32,969 bases of DNA from Oscillospiraceae bacterium (GTDB lineage Bacteria; Bacillota; Clostridia; WRLR01). The stretch's first letter is position 1. Each line of letters opens with the position of its first letter. Shown piece after piece: positions 7,423-15,700 of this stretch. The stretch is from contig WRLR01000038.1 of assembly GCA_009777515.1 (NCBI GenBank), positions 1 through 32,969 of the forward strand, in the 5' to 3' direction. The notes below the pieces were generated by a model. That model had not been told where the DNA came from, made no database searches, and worked only from the letters and a program-made list of their open reading frames with translations. The position numbers and the translations under genes are program-made.

Positions 7423-8550
7423 ATGAAAATTACGGATGTCAAGACTTATCTGGTCGCGGCGAGCAGACAGAACTGGCTGTTTGTCAAGGTGATGACGGAC
7501 GAGGGCGTGTACGGGTGGGGGGAGGCTAGTGTCGAGGGGCAGACCAAGGCCGTCGAGCAGTGTATACTCGTCCTCGCGCAGCGCAGCGTCATCGGCGAGG
7601 ACCCACGCAATATCAATAAAATCTGGCAGCAGATGTACCGCCATGGGTTCTGGAAGGGCGGCTTCATCCACATGTCCGCCATCAGCGGCATCGATCAAGC
7701 GCTGTGGGACATCAACGGCAAGCTCCACAATGTCCCCGTCTACAAGCTGCTGGGCGGCGCGGTGCGGAACAAAATCCTCACGTACACGCACGCGGGCAAC
7801 GCCGAGTCTGCGAAGAAGGCCGTGGACGACGGCTTTGCCGGCATAAAGACCGGCCTTGGCGGCGGGGGGATTGACGTGTACGACCCACTGCGTTTCCTGT
7901 CTGCCGCAAAGGATCGCCTGGGCGATATACGGGAGGCGATGGGGCCGGACAAGTACATTGCGATCGACAACCACGGGCAGTCGTCGCCGGCTGTGGCCAT
8001 CAAGCAGATGCTGGCCGCCGAGCCGTTTGGCATTTATTTCTTTGAAGAGCCGATCCCGCCCGAGAACATGCTGGCGTACCGGCAGCTCCGCGAGGCCGTG
8101 CCGGCGATGACCATCGCCGCAGGGGAGAGGCTGTTCAGCCGCTTCGAGTACCGCGAGGTGGTCAACGAGAGGCTGCTCGACATTGCCCAGCCAGACATCT
8201 GCCATTGCGGCGGCATCACGGAGATCATGAAGATTGACGCGATGGTGGAGGCGTACCACATCAAGTTCGCACCGCACAACCCGAATGGGCCGGTCGCGAC
8301 GGCGGCGAGCCTGCAGGTCTGCGCGGCATCGCAAAATTTTGTGATACTGGAGTTCGCGTCGGGCTCGGTGTGGTCGAGGACGGACATCGTCAAGGGCATT
8401 TCGTTCAAGCCGTCCGATGGGTACTTCGCGCTGCCGGAGGGGCCGGGGCTGGGCATAGACCTGGACGAGGAGGCGATGGCGCGCTACCCGTATGAGTTCA
8501 TGCAGTACACACCGCGCTACCAGGTTGACGGGACGGTGGCGGAGATATAG
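7423..8550 (+). CDS. Galactonate dehydratase-like enolase-superfamily enzyme
   Basis: A 375-residue protein that aligns throughout, from memory, with D-galactonate dehydratase (DgoD) and related acid-sugar dehydratases. The active-site set is complete: D182-N-H184 (metal ligand and catalytic histidine), E208-E209 (FFEEP), E235 (AAGERLFSR), H285 (APHNPNGP) and E310 (ILEFASG). FFEEP, AAGER.FSR and QPD..H.GGITE are characteristic of the DgoD branch. The expected reaction is dehydration of an aldonate to a 2-keto-3-deoxy acid. It has a strong AGGAGAGGGG site before the ATG and is transcribed away from the other sugar-acid genes, followed by a hairpin terminator. Exact substrate (galactonate, gluconate, arabinonate or another acid) is not fixed by these residues. 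Confidence 0.85.
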   Translation: MKITDVKTYLVAASRQNWLFVKVMTDEGVYGWGEASVEGQTKAVEQCILVLAQRSVIGEDPRNINKIWQQMYRHGFWKGGFIHMSAISGIDQALWDINGKLHNVPVYKLLGGAVRNKILTYTHAGNAESAKKAVDDGFAGIKTGLGGGGIDVYDPLRFLSAAKDRLGDIREAMGPDKYIAIDNHGQSSPAVAIKQMLAAEPFGIYFFEEPIPPENMLAYRQLREAVPAMTIAAGERLFSRFEYREVVNERLLDIAQPDICHCGGITEIMKIDAMVEAYHIKFAPHNPNGPVATAASLQVCAASQNFVILEFASGSVWSRTDIVKGISFKPSDGYFALPEGPGLGIDLDEEAMARYPYEFMQYTPRYQVDGTVAEI

Positions 8551-8578
8551 CGTATAGAGGAGGCTTGCACGGAGCTAG

Positions 8579-8851
8579 ATTGCGGGTCAAGCCCGCAATG
8601 ACGCGTGGGTCAGGTTCGCAATGACGGCGTGAGATTGCGGGTCAGGCCCGCAATGATGCGTGGGTCAAGGCTGTAATGAATTTGTCAGTAAACTTTAAGG
8701 TTGCATACGGCGGTTCGTTGATATATATCAATGTGCAGCCGTTTGCTTTTTTAATGCTAGATTGCGGGTCAAGCCCGCAATGACGGTGGTGGGGTGCTGC
8801 AGGTCAAACCCGTAATGATTGAGTGAGGTTGAGGGTTAAACTTGCAATGAC
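8579..8851. repeat. Seven REP-like palindromic units
   Basis: Two units carry identical TTGCGGGTCAAGCCCGCAA cores (about 8580 and 8762); one near 8634 has TCAGG in the loop. Four more are decayed copies at about 8603-8626, 8657-8680, 8796-8818 and 8828-8851. Perfect copies form an 8-bp stem with a TCAAG loop and end in TGACG. All have the same orientation, and no cas genes or unique spacers are present, so this is a REP/BIME-like array and not a CRISPR. The 384-bp gap 8551-8934 contains these units, the terminator at 8703-8752 and the leader of the next gene. Confidence 0.8.
8703..8752 (+). terminator. Intrinsic terminator with long bipartite stem
   Basis: GCATACGGC (8703-8711) pairs with GCCGTTTGC (8738-8746) with one mismatch. 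Inside it, CGTTGATAT pairs with ATATCAATG around the perfect palindrome TTGATATATATCAA (8718-8731). TTTTTT follows immediately at 8747-8752. It sits downstream of the galactonate-dehydratase-like gene in the right orientation to end its transcript. Confidence 0.75.
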
Positions 8852-8934
8852 AGTGGTGGTTGCTCGGCGGGTTCAAATTTAATTTATTATGATGCGATGC
8901 GTTGTGTAGTGAAAAAAGATTTGGAGGAATATAA

Positions 8935-10098
8935 ATGAGTATTATAAAATTCGTTGTATTGGCGATGCTGGCGTTGGCAGTATTGGCGCTGCCCGTCGCC
9001 GGTGTTTTCGCAGGCGAGAGCGTCGTTGGCGCGGGCGATCACAAACCTGTGGAGGTGGACACTTCGCCCGGTATTATGGCTGTGGGCGATAATATCGTGG
9101 CCCCGGTCGAGGTCGACACTGCGCCCGGCATAATGGCTGTGGGCGATAATGTCGCCGGGGTAGATATTGGCGCGGTTGATGGCGCGGGTGCGGGCATTGC
9201 GGACTGCGCTGGTGAAGCGGCTTATTCAAAATTTTCCGGGGCAATCACATTGATTGGCGAATGGCAAAGCCAGCGGTTTATCCGTGTTACGAACGTGGAA
9301 GGCGGCGACGTGGACTTTCTGATAGATGAAGACCGGACCGTCTTTTCCGACTTGAATGGCCTGGCCGGCGCCGACGCGTTAATAGTCGGGGCCGATGTGG
9401 ACGCATACTATACGGCGCCGCTGATCGTTTCGCTGCAGTATCCCGCCCGCTATGCGGCGACGGTAGTCGTCGTGAAAGACGCGGGCAGCCCCCGCGCCGC
9501 GTTTGTGGGCATAGTCGACGACGAGGGGCGCGCGTCGGACGGCTCTATTGTACTGAATGTTTCGTATAATACCACCGTTGTGATGCAGAGCGGCGGGGCT
9601 GTGCCGGGCGGGACGCCTCCGGGCGGCGGCACAAACAACAGCGGCAGTTTTGGCGCCACAGCGTTCATAGGCCGCGCCGTCATAGCATACTACGCAATCA
9701 CGACCAGGAGCCTGCCGCCGATTGCGCAGGTCGAGGACGCAGTAGTTTTGGATAAGCTGGGCGTCCCCTTATTCGTGAATGGAGCGCGTCTCCACGGCGC
9801 AGAAGCCGTCGTCAAGCCCGACGGGACCATTATGCTGCCGCTGCGCGCGGTCGCGGAGTCGCTGGGGCACAGCATCGCATGGGACGCCGAGACGAACACG
9901 GCGCGCGTAGGCGTGGCGATTTATGTGACAATCGGCTCCGACGAGTACGCCGTCGGCAGAGCAGTGCCCACAAAACTCGACGCCGCAGCAGAGCTCATCG
10001 ACGATCGCACATACGCCCCGCTGTCTTTTTATACGCAGATATTGAATATGGAGTTTTCAAACGATGGCGGGCTTGTGCAGTTGAGCCACTCGACATGA
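8935..10098 (+). CDS. Secreted stalk-domain (copper amine oxidase N-like) protein
   Basis: A 387-residue exported protein. Residues 1-26 form a signal peptide (basic start, a long Leu/Ala/Val core, then VFA before GE). Two 19-residue repeats beginning PVEVDT follow at 38-56 and 57-75. The middle (about 90-210) is a beta-rich domain with no recognised family; a Gly/Pro/Asn linker comes near 222-238. The C-terminal part (about 280-380) matches the copper-amine-oxidase-N 'stalk' repeat of Firmicute surface proteins (MLPLRAVAESLG, then IAWDAETNTARV, then RTYAPLSF), a structural module. GGAGGAATATAA precedes the ATG. The last 70 bases overlap, tail to tail, the phosphopantetheinyl transferase gene. 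A role at the cell surface is inferred; no link to the NRPS product is shown. Confidence 0.8.
   Translation: MSIIKFVVLAMLALAVLALPVAGVFAGESVVGAGDHKPVEVDTSPGIMAVGDNIVAPVEVDTAPGIMAVGDNVAGVDIGAVDGAGAGIADCAGEAAYSKFSGAITLIGEWQSQRFIRVTNVEGGDVDFLIDEDRTVFSDLNGLAGADALIVGADVDAYYTAPLIVSLQYPARYAATVVVVKDAGSPRAAFVGIVDDEGRASDGSIVLNVSYNTTVVMQSGGAVPGGTPPGGGTNNSGSFGATAFIGRAVIAYYAITTRSLPPIAQVEDAVVLDKLGVPLFVNGARLHGAEAVVKPDGTIMLPLRAVAESLGHSIAWDAETNTARVGVAIYVTIGSDEYAVGRAVPTKLDAAAELIDDRTYAPLSFYTQILNMEFSNDGGLVQLSHST
9046..9159 (+). repeat. Two 57-bp in-frame repeats in stalk-protein gene
   Basis: Each unit encodes PVEVDT(S/A)PGIMAVGDN plus two or three variable residues. The two units are nearly identical in DNA, implying recent duplication, and start 11 residues after the predicted signal cleavage site. 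Confidence 0.85.
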
Positions 10099-10694
10099 AG
10101 GTCGTCCGCCCTGTGATTTTTGCTGCACAGGGCGACGATGTATTTTTCCCATTCCCAAAGCGTGACCGCGCTCTCCGGCGCTTCGAATTTTAATACGTTT
10201 GCAACGCTGATGCCCCGCGCTTTTGCGTAGCTCTCTTTCGCCGCCCACATCCGGCAGAACAGCCGCGCCCGCGCCGGGTCGGCGGCCCCCGCCAAGAGGC
10301 GCAGCTCGCCTGCCCCGCAGACCATGTCCGCGATGGCGGGGTCGTACGGATGTATGTCGGTAATATCTATCCCAATTTCGAAATCGGCGACGGCGCAGAC
10401 TATCCCCTGTTCGCAATGGCTGAGGTTGAAAAAAATATGGGGATAGTCCTTTAAGTACGGTTTTTCGTGGCAGTTATATATAAACGCAACAGGCCCCAAA
10501 ATCCCATATTTATCGTACAGCCCCTTTTGCAGCATCATATAGGCGATGATGCACGCCTGTTTGTCCGCCTCGCGACGGTAACGCATACAGCGCGCCTTCC
10601 GAAACGCGGGAAGCCTGTCAATGTTTTCTGCAACAAAGTGTTCACCCAAAGTGTCGACTTTGTCGAACAGATAAATACAGACGCTGTTTGTCAT
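10029..10694 (-). CDS. 4'-phosphopantetheinyl transferase, Sfp type
   Basis: A 221-residue protein with the Sfp/PPTase signature motifs: FNLSHC at 89-94, G108-I-D110 (metal-binding, in IGIDITD) and W150-AAK153-E154-SYAK158. Size and motif spacing fit two-domain Sfp-like enzymes, which transfer phosphopantetheine from CoA to the serine of carrier domains. Here the likely targets are the discrete ACP and the four NRPS T domains. The ATG overlaps the ACP stop by four bases (ATGA), so translation is coupled. It is the last gene of the NRPS operon. Its 3' end lies inside the 3' end of the rightward stalk-protein gene, leaving no room for an ordinary terminator. The catalytic motifs are intact; the short C-terminal tail is encoded in the overlap. 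Confidence 0.9.
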   Translation of the reverse strand: MTNSVCIYLFDKVDTLGEHFVAENIDRLPAFRKARCMRYRREADKQACIIAYMMLQKGLYDKYGILGPVAFIYNCHEKPYLKDYPHIFFNLSHCEQGIVCAVADFEIGIDITDIHPYDPAIADMVCGAGELRLLAGAADPARARLFCRMWAAKESYAKARGISVANVLKFEAPESAVTLWEWEKYIVALCSKNHRADDLHVEWLNCTSPPSFENSIFNICV

Positions 10695-10948
10695 CTGGCG
10701 GCGGACAGGCCCAAACCGGCGATCATATCCACAGCATCGCCAAATGTCTTAATATCGGACAGTATGTCCATATCGTCGATGCTGATCGAAAACCGTTCTT
10801 CCAATTGTGTAATCAATGTAATCAAGTCGAACGAAGAAAGCCCGAGGTCCTCGCGCAGTGACGTCGACCGGTCGGCCGTCTTCATGTCAAACTCCGTATA
10901 GCTCGCCAGAACCTCGCTTAAGCCGCGTTCAATATCTGACTCAGTCAT
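10691..10948 (-). CDS. Discrete acyl carrier protein
   Basis: An 85-residue acidic helical protein. DLGLSSFDLI at 34-43 is the carrier motif, with S39 as the predicted phosphopantetheine attachment site; the usual Asp before the serine is Ser38 here. The length is normal for an ACP. GGAGGCGCTA precedes the ATG. It lies 30 bp after the acyl-AMP ligase and overlaps the PPTase gene by four bases. Inferred role: it accepts the acyl chain from the ligase and presents it to the first condensation domain of the NRPS, as discrete ACPs do in other lipopeptide systems. The operon context argues against its being the housekeeping fatty-acid ACP. Confidence 0.88.
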   Translation of the reverse strand: MTESDIERGLSEVLASYTEFDMKTADRSTSLREDLGLSSFDLITLITQLEERFSISIDDMDILSDIKTFGDAVDMIAGLGLSAAR

Positions 10949-10978
10949 TAGCGCCTCCTGATATGAACTCTGTATCGG

Positions 10979-12637
10979 TTAGGTGTTAATTGATTCGTTT
11001 GTATACAAGTACCGCTTGATTTTTCCAATCGCAGTTTTTTCGAAAGGGGCGTCCCTGACATCCACGTCGAAGATTTCCATATACCTGGGGTTTTCGGCGT
11101 TCATCTGGGAAATCAGCCGCATGAGCTCGCCCTTGACGTCCGTTATGGCATTGGCTTCGCAGTATTGCGCATTCGGATATACCGACGCGTGCAGCACCTT
11201 GGCCCGGCTGCTTTCCTTGACATGCACAAGGACGCTGTCCACGATAGGGGACTCGCGTATTTGCGCCTCCAGCTCCTCTGGGGATATGTTGTTGCCGTCG
11301 CTTAGGATAATCAGGTTCTTCTTGCGGCCCGTAATATATAAATAGCCGTCCTCGTCGATGTGGCCAATGTCGCCCGTCTTGAACCATTCGCCGTCAAACG
11401 CCTCTTCCGTCCCCTCGGGGTCGTTGTAATAGCCGCTCATCACAATGCTCCCGCTGATCATAATCTCATCGTCCTTTATTTTTACACGGCAGAACGGCGC
11501 CGGGATCGGAAGGCCTATCGAGCCGTTTTTTTGCCTCTCGGGCGGGTTGACGGACACGATGGAAGAGCACTCGTTGACCCCGTAGCCGACAAGGATTGTT
11601 ATCCCAAAGTCAGACATCTCTTTTATCACCTGTTCGTCCACCGCAGCGCCGCCGCATATCATCGTATGCAGATTGCCGCCGAATGATTCCGTTATGCTTT
11701 TGAACAGGGTTGGACGGAGATCGATTTTGATTTTTCTTAGCGTGTTGCTGACTTTCAACGCCGTCCGCAACGTTTTTTCCTTGCCTGTGCTTTTGGCCAT
11801 CGCCCATATTTTTTTGTGGATGCCATCGGCAATCTGCGGAACCGATATGAGGCATGTAGGCCTGAACGTCTTGATGAGCCGCTCGATGTCTTTTAGCGTG
11901 TTTTCGCTGCCGCAAAGGGTGTCCCCATAGTAAAATGTGGCAAATATCCCCGCAGCGATCCAAAACATATGAAACGGCGGAAGCAGCGCCAGCGAAGTCC
12001 TCCCCGGCTCAAACGCGTGCTCCCCGATGCGCGACGCCGTTGCTATCGCGTTGTGCAGGATGTTCTTGTGCGTCAGCAAGATGCCTTTGCTTATGCCCGT
12101 CGTACCGGAAGTGTACATGATCATCGCGGTCGTGTCCTGCGTCGGGGGGGCATATGCCCCATCGGCGACCTCAAAGGCATCATTTTTTATAATGCTGTCC
12201 AAATCCTCAAAGTAGATGATGTTGCGAATATTTTCGTCCACGACGATTTCGCGGTCGCCCGAGAGGATTTTTTTACGCGCGATTATCACGTTTGCGTCCG
12301 CTCTCATGGCCAAGTCGAGGATCCTCTCGCGGGACTGACCGTAATCTATCGGGACGACGACATTGCCGGAGTACAGCAGCGCGAAAAAATACGTCAGCCA
12401 TTCGTAGTTGAAATTGCCGATAAGCGATATGTGCCGGTTGCTGTACCCATTTTTTAATAGGTAGTTGCCGGCCCTCCGGGCATCATTGGCCAGATCCTTG
12501 TACGTATGCGATATGACGCTTTCTCCTTTAAGCTCTTGGTAGACATAGCTGCGCGGATGCTTGACCGATATATATTTCAAATATTCGTGAAGATTGCCAA
12601 GTTCGAGAAGTTTGCTGTAGTCGGATACATATTCCAT
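10979..12637 (-). CDS. Stand-alone acyl-AMP ligase / acyl-CoA synthetase-like enzyme
   Basis: A 552-residue ANL-superfamily protein. YTSGTTGISKG at 175-185 is the P-loop. Further core motifs are LLPPFHMFW, YGVNECSS, WFKTGDIGHIDEDGYLYITG and GRKKNLIILSDGNNISPEELE, and the C-terminal GKIKRYLY carries the catalytic-type lysine. It belongs with fatty-acid activating enzymes, not amino-acid adenylation domains. Whether it hands acyl-AMP to CoA or directly to an ACP (FAAL-like) cannot be settled by eye, but the ACP gene next downstream suggests the latter. GGGAGGG (12648-12654) precedes the ATG. It lies 74 bp after the NRPS in the same orientation. Inferred role: selection of the lipid starter. Confidence 0.88.
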   Translation of the reverse strand: MEYVSDYSKLLELGNLHEYLKYISVKHPRSYVYQELKGESVISHTYKDLANDARRAGNYLLKNGYSNRHISLIGNFNYEWLTYFFALLYSGNVVVPIDYGQSRERILDLAMRADANVIIARKKILSGDREIVVDENIRNIIYFEDLDSIIKNDAFEVADGAYAPPTQDTTAMIMYTSGTTGISKGILLTHKNILHNAIATASRIGEHAFEPGRTSLALLPPFHMFWIAAGIFATFYYGDTLCGSENTLKDIERLIKTFRPTCLISVPQIADGIHKKIWAMAKSTGKEKTLRTALKVSNTLRKIKIDLRPTLFKSITESFGGNLHTMICGGAAVDEQVIKEMSDFGITILVGYGVNECSSIVSVNPPERQKNGSIGLPIPAPFCRVKIKDDEIMISGSIVMSGYYNDPEGTEEAFDGEWFKTGDIGHIDEDGYLYITGRKKNLIILSDGNNISPEELEAQIRESPIVDSVLVHVKESSRAKVLHASVYPNAQYCEANAITDVKGELMRLISQMNAENPRYMEIFDVDVRDAPFEKTAIGKIKRYLYTNESINT

Positions 12638-12711
12638 TTGTCGTCGCCCTCCCTTGTTGATCTGATCGTCCGATATATACTAGCGGTTACCGTTGTTGCC
12701 ATAGCGCCGGA

Positions 12712-15700
12712 TCATATTTTATTTATTGCGTCTATAATGGCGCCTTTTTCCAGGTCCAGTCCTAAAATGCATGCGTTCAAGGTATTGCCCTGTACAAAGT
12801 ACTCGATATAGACGTCATTGTCCCCCGATTCTATGTATTCGATCTCCACGAACGGATCGTCCGGCGACACTTGCGTAAGCGAGCCTCCAGCGCCGCCTGA
12901 TGCGCCAAAAATCCCCAGATAGTTGATGATGGGTATGCTGGACAGGACGTTTTCATAATTTTGCGAAATTTCGGTAACGCTTTCGTTTGGCGAAAAATGA
13001 TCGGCTGCCGGGTACTTTGCCGAAACGCCCGCTTTTTGACGCTGCGCCTCAATATCAAACAACGCGAAATCAACGCTCAGCGTCATGCCCAGCATACCGC
13101 TGTTCCGTGCGTTCCGGTTGTGGCGCAGAGTGGTGAACGGGATAGCCGACAGGCGCGGGCGGAAACTGCCGTATATGAGGTCAACCAGTAGCGCCATCGC
13201 GGTGTCAACCGGGGCGCCCACGAACCTGTCTTTTTGGGCGTCGTTCAGGGCCGCGCGGATATCGACCCGATATGCGGGGTTTTTGTGGGTGTTCAGTTCT
13301 GATGCCTCGCGCGCGAGTTCCGAAAATTCCGAAAACAGCTCCGCATCCTCCGCCGTATCCGCCGCCGCTTCCGCCGTTGTTAAATTTTCATCTCCATCAC
13401 CATATGCATCCCCATCGCCATATCCATCCCAATCGCCACTGAAAAGGCCATCTCCTTCGCTTCCAAAGAGACCATTGCCACTGCCGCCGCCGCTTACATC
13501 GAAACCGCCATCGAAACCGCTATCGAAACCGCCATCGCCACTGCCGATGCCGATGCCTACACCGGCGCTGCGGGCCTTTTGCTGGTTCCAAACGGCTGTG
13601 CAATATTGCGCATAGGAATAGTTTTTGAGCGCATCTGGCCCCTTTTCCATAAAATCGTTTATCAGTATCAGCATGAGGTCCTGGGACACCCCGTCCCAAA
13701 TCGAATGGTGGATCGCGCTCAGCAGCGCACAGTGTTCCTCGTCTATTTTTATGAGCAGCAATCGGGAAAGCAGCATATTTTCAGCCAGGAAATCCAGCTC
13801 ATATGCGGATTTGGCGAATATGCCAACGCACATGTCCAAGTCGCAGGAATAGTCGCGAATGTCCAACTCCGGTATCTCCCAACCGCCGCAATACCCAAAT
13901 TCTTCAAAACATTGCGCTTCATTGTTATATCTGGTCCTCAATGCGCCCTGGGAGGCTATAATCGCCTGCAGGGCCGTGTGCGCGGCGTCCGCCGGGCTAT
14001 TTATCTCTATGCAGTTTACGAGTATGTTGTTAAAATCGGACAAAAATATTCTATGCATAAACAATGCCCGGAATGGGGAAAAACGCTCGCCCCTCATATA
14101 GATACCGCCGTATTCGCGCATAAGATTTTGCATGGAGGCTTTGATGTGCGCGCCTTGTATGTCGTCGCCCGCAAGGCCGACGCCCGTAACGCCATCGCCC
14201 AGACCGCCGCCGTCCGGACTGCCGAAGCCTTGTACAGCGCGGCCAGGCCTCGGGACATCCCGCGCGACTGCTTTGACGGCGGCCCTGTAATGCTCGCAGA
14301 TCAGTTTTGCGGTTCGCAGCCGCATCATATTCGCCACTTCGAAGTGGTAGCCCTGTTCGCGCAGTTTCGATACCGCCCTAATCAGCTTGATTGAGTCGCC
14401 CCCCAATTCAAAGAAGCTTTCCTCGATCCCGACGGGCGATATGCCCAGGATATCCTCGAATACCGCGATCACCGCGCGCTCAATGTCGGTCCTTGGCGCC
14501 GTGTATTCGCGCCCGGACAGTGCGTCCGGTTCCGGCAGCGCGCGTTTATCCAGCTTACCGTTCCGGTTGAGCGGCAAGATCACTATTTGGGTCATGAATG
14601 CGGGAATCATGTATTCGGGCAGCTCGTACCCGAGCCCCTCTTTGATCGCCGGTATATTGAGTAACGTCCCCTGCTCCGCCGTCAGGTAGGCGCACAGGCT
14701 TTTGTCATTGCCGACTTCCCGGATAGTGACCGCCGCGTCCGCCACACCCGGTTGTTTTTTCAGGACGCTCTCGATTTCGCCCAATTCGATTCTGAACCCG
14801 CGCAGCTTTACCTGGTCGTCCAGCCTGCCCAGATAGTCTATGTTGCCGTCCGCCAGCCACCTCGCCAAATCCCCGCTCCGGTACAGCCGGCCCTCACCAA
14901 ACGGATTTTTGATAAATTTCTCCTCCGTCAGCCCCGGAAGGTTCAGATAGCCCCTCGCAAGGCTCCCGCCCGCGATGCACAGTTCGCCCGGTACGCCTAT
15001 ACCACACAGCTCCATGCCGTTCAACACATATATCCGCGTGTTGGTGATGGGCTTGCCGATAGTAAGTATCGGGCATTCGGGCGATATAGGCGCCATGGAC
15101 GTGTTGACCGTAGACTCCGTCGGACCGTATGTGTTGAGCACCGTTATCCTTTTAGCCAACCTGCGCAGGGTGGCTATGTCGCCGGCCTCCCCGCCGGACT
15201 CCAGCAAGCGGAGCGACGGGAGCTTTTCTATATGCAGCTCCCCGATGACTTTTGGCGTCAGCGAGGCCACAGTGACATGGTTTTCCTCCATGTATCCGTG
15301 CAGGGCCTCGAAATCGTATACCACGCGCGTCGGCGTCAGGCACAGCGCCGCGCCGCTGGACAGGGTGGCGAAAATATCGGCGACGCTTTCGTCGAATGAG
15401 ATGCTTGCGTACTGCAGCAATGTATCGGCGCTGCCGAGTCCGCATGTCGTGGAATATGACAGATTCATATTCACGATGCCCCGGTGCTCTATCATGACGC
15501 CCTTTGGCCTACCGGTGGTTCCCGATGTATAGATGACGTATGCCAGGTCGCCGGGGCTGTTTACGCGCGGCGGGTTGCGCCCGTCGCCCGTGTATGAGGC
15601 CTCCGATTCCAAATCAAGCACAGATGAGCCCGCCCCATCCAAGTCAAGCACAAGGGCGTCCTTCGCATCCAAGTCAAACACAGATACGCCTGCCCCTTCC

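Noticed and set aside
7405-8334. Minus-strand frame of 309 codons opposite the galactonate-dehydratase-like gene
   Set aside because: It is the antisense shadow of a gene with a complete active-site set.
8579-8851. Repeat array considered as a CRISPR
   Set aside because: Units are palindromic, unevenly spaced and decayed, no cas genes are present and the gaps are not uniform spacers.
12712-13100. A C-terminal thioesterase in the NRPS
   Set aside because: No GxSxG motif or alpha/beta-hydrolase pattern is seen; the segment continues the condensation-family fold (NYLGIF).
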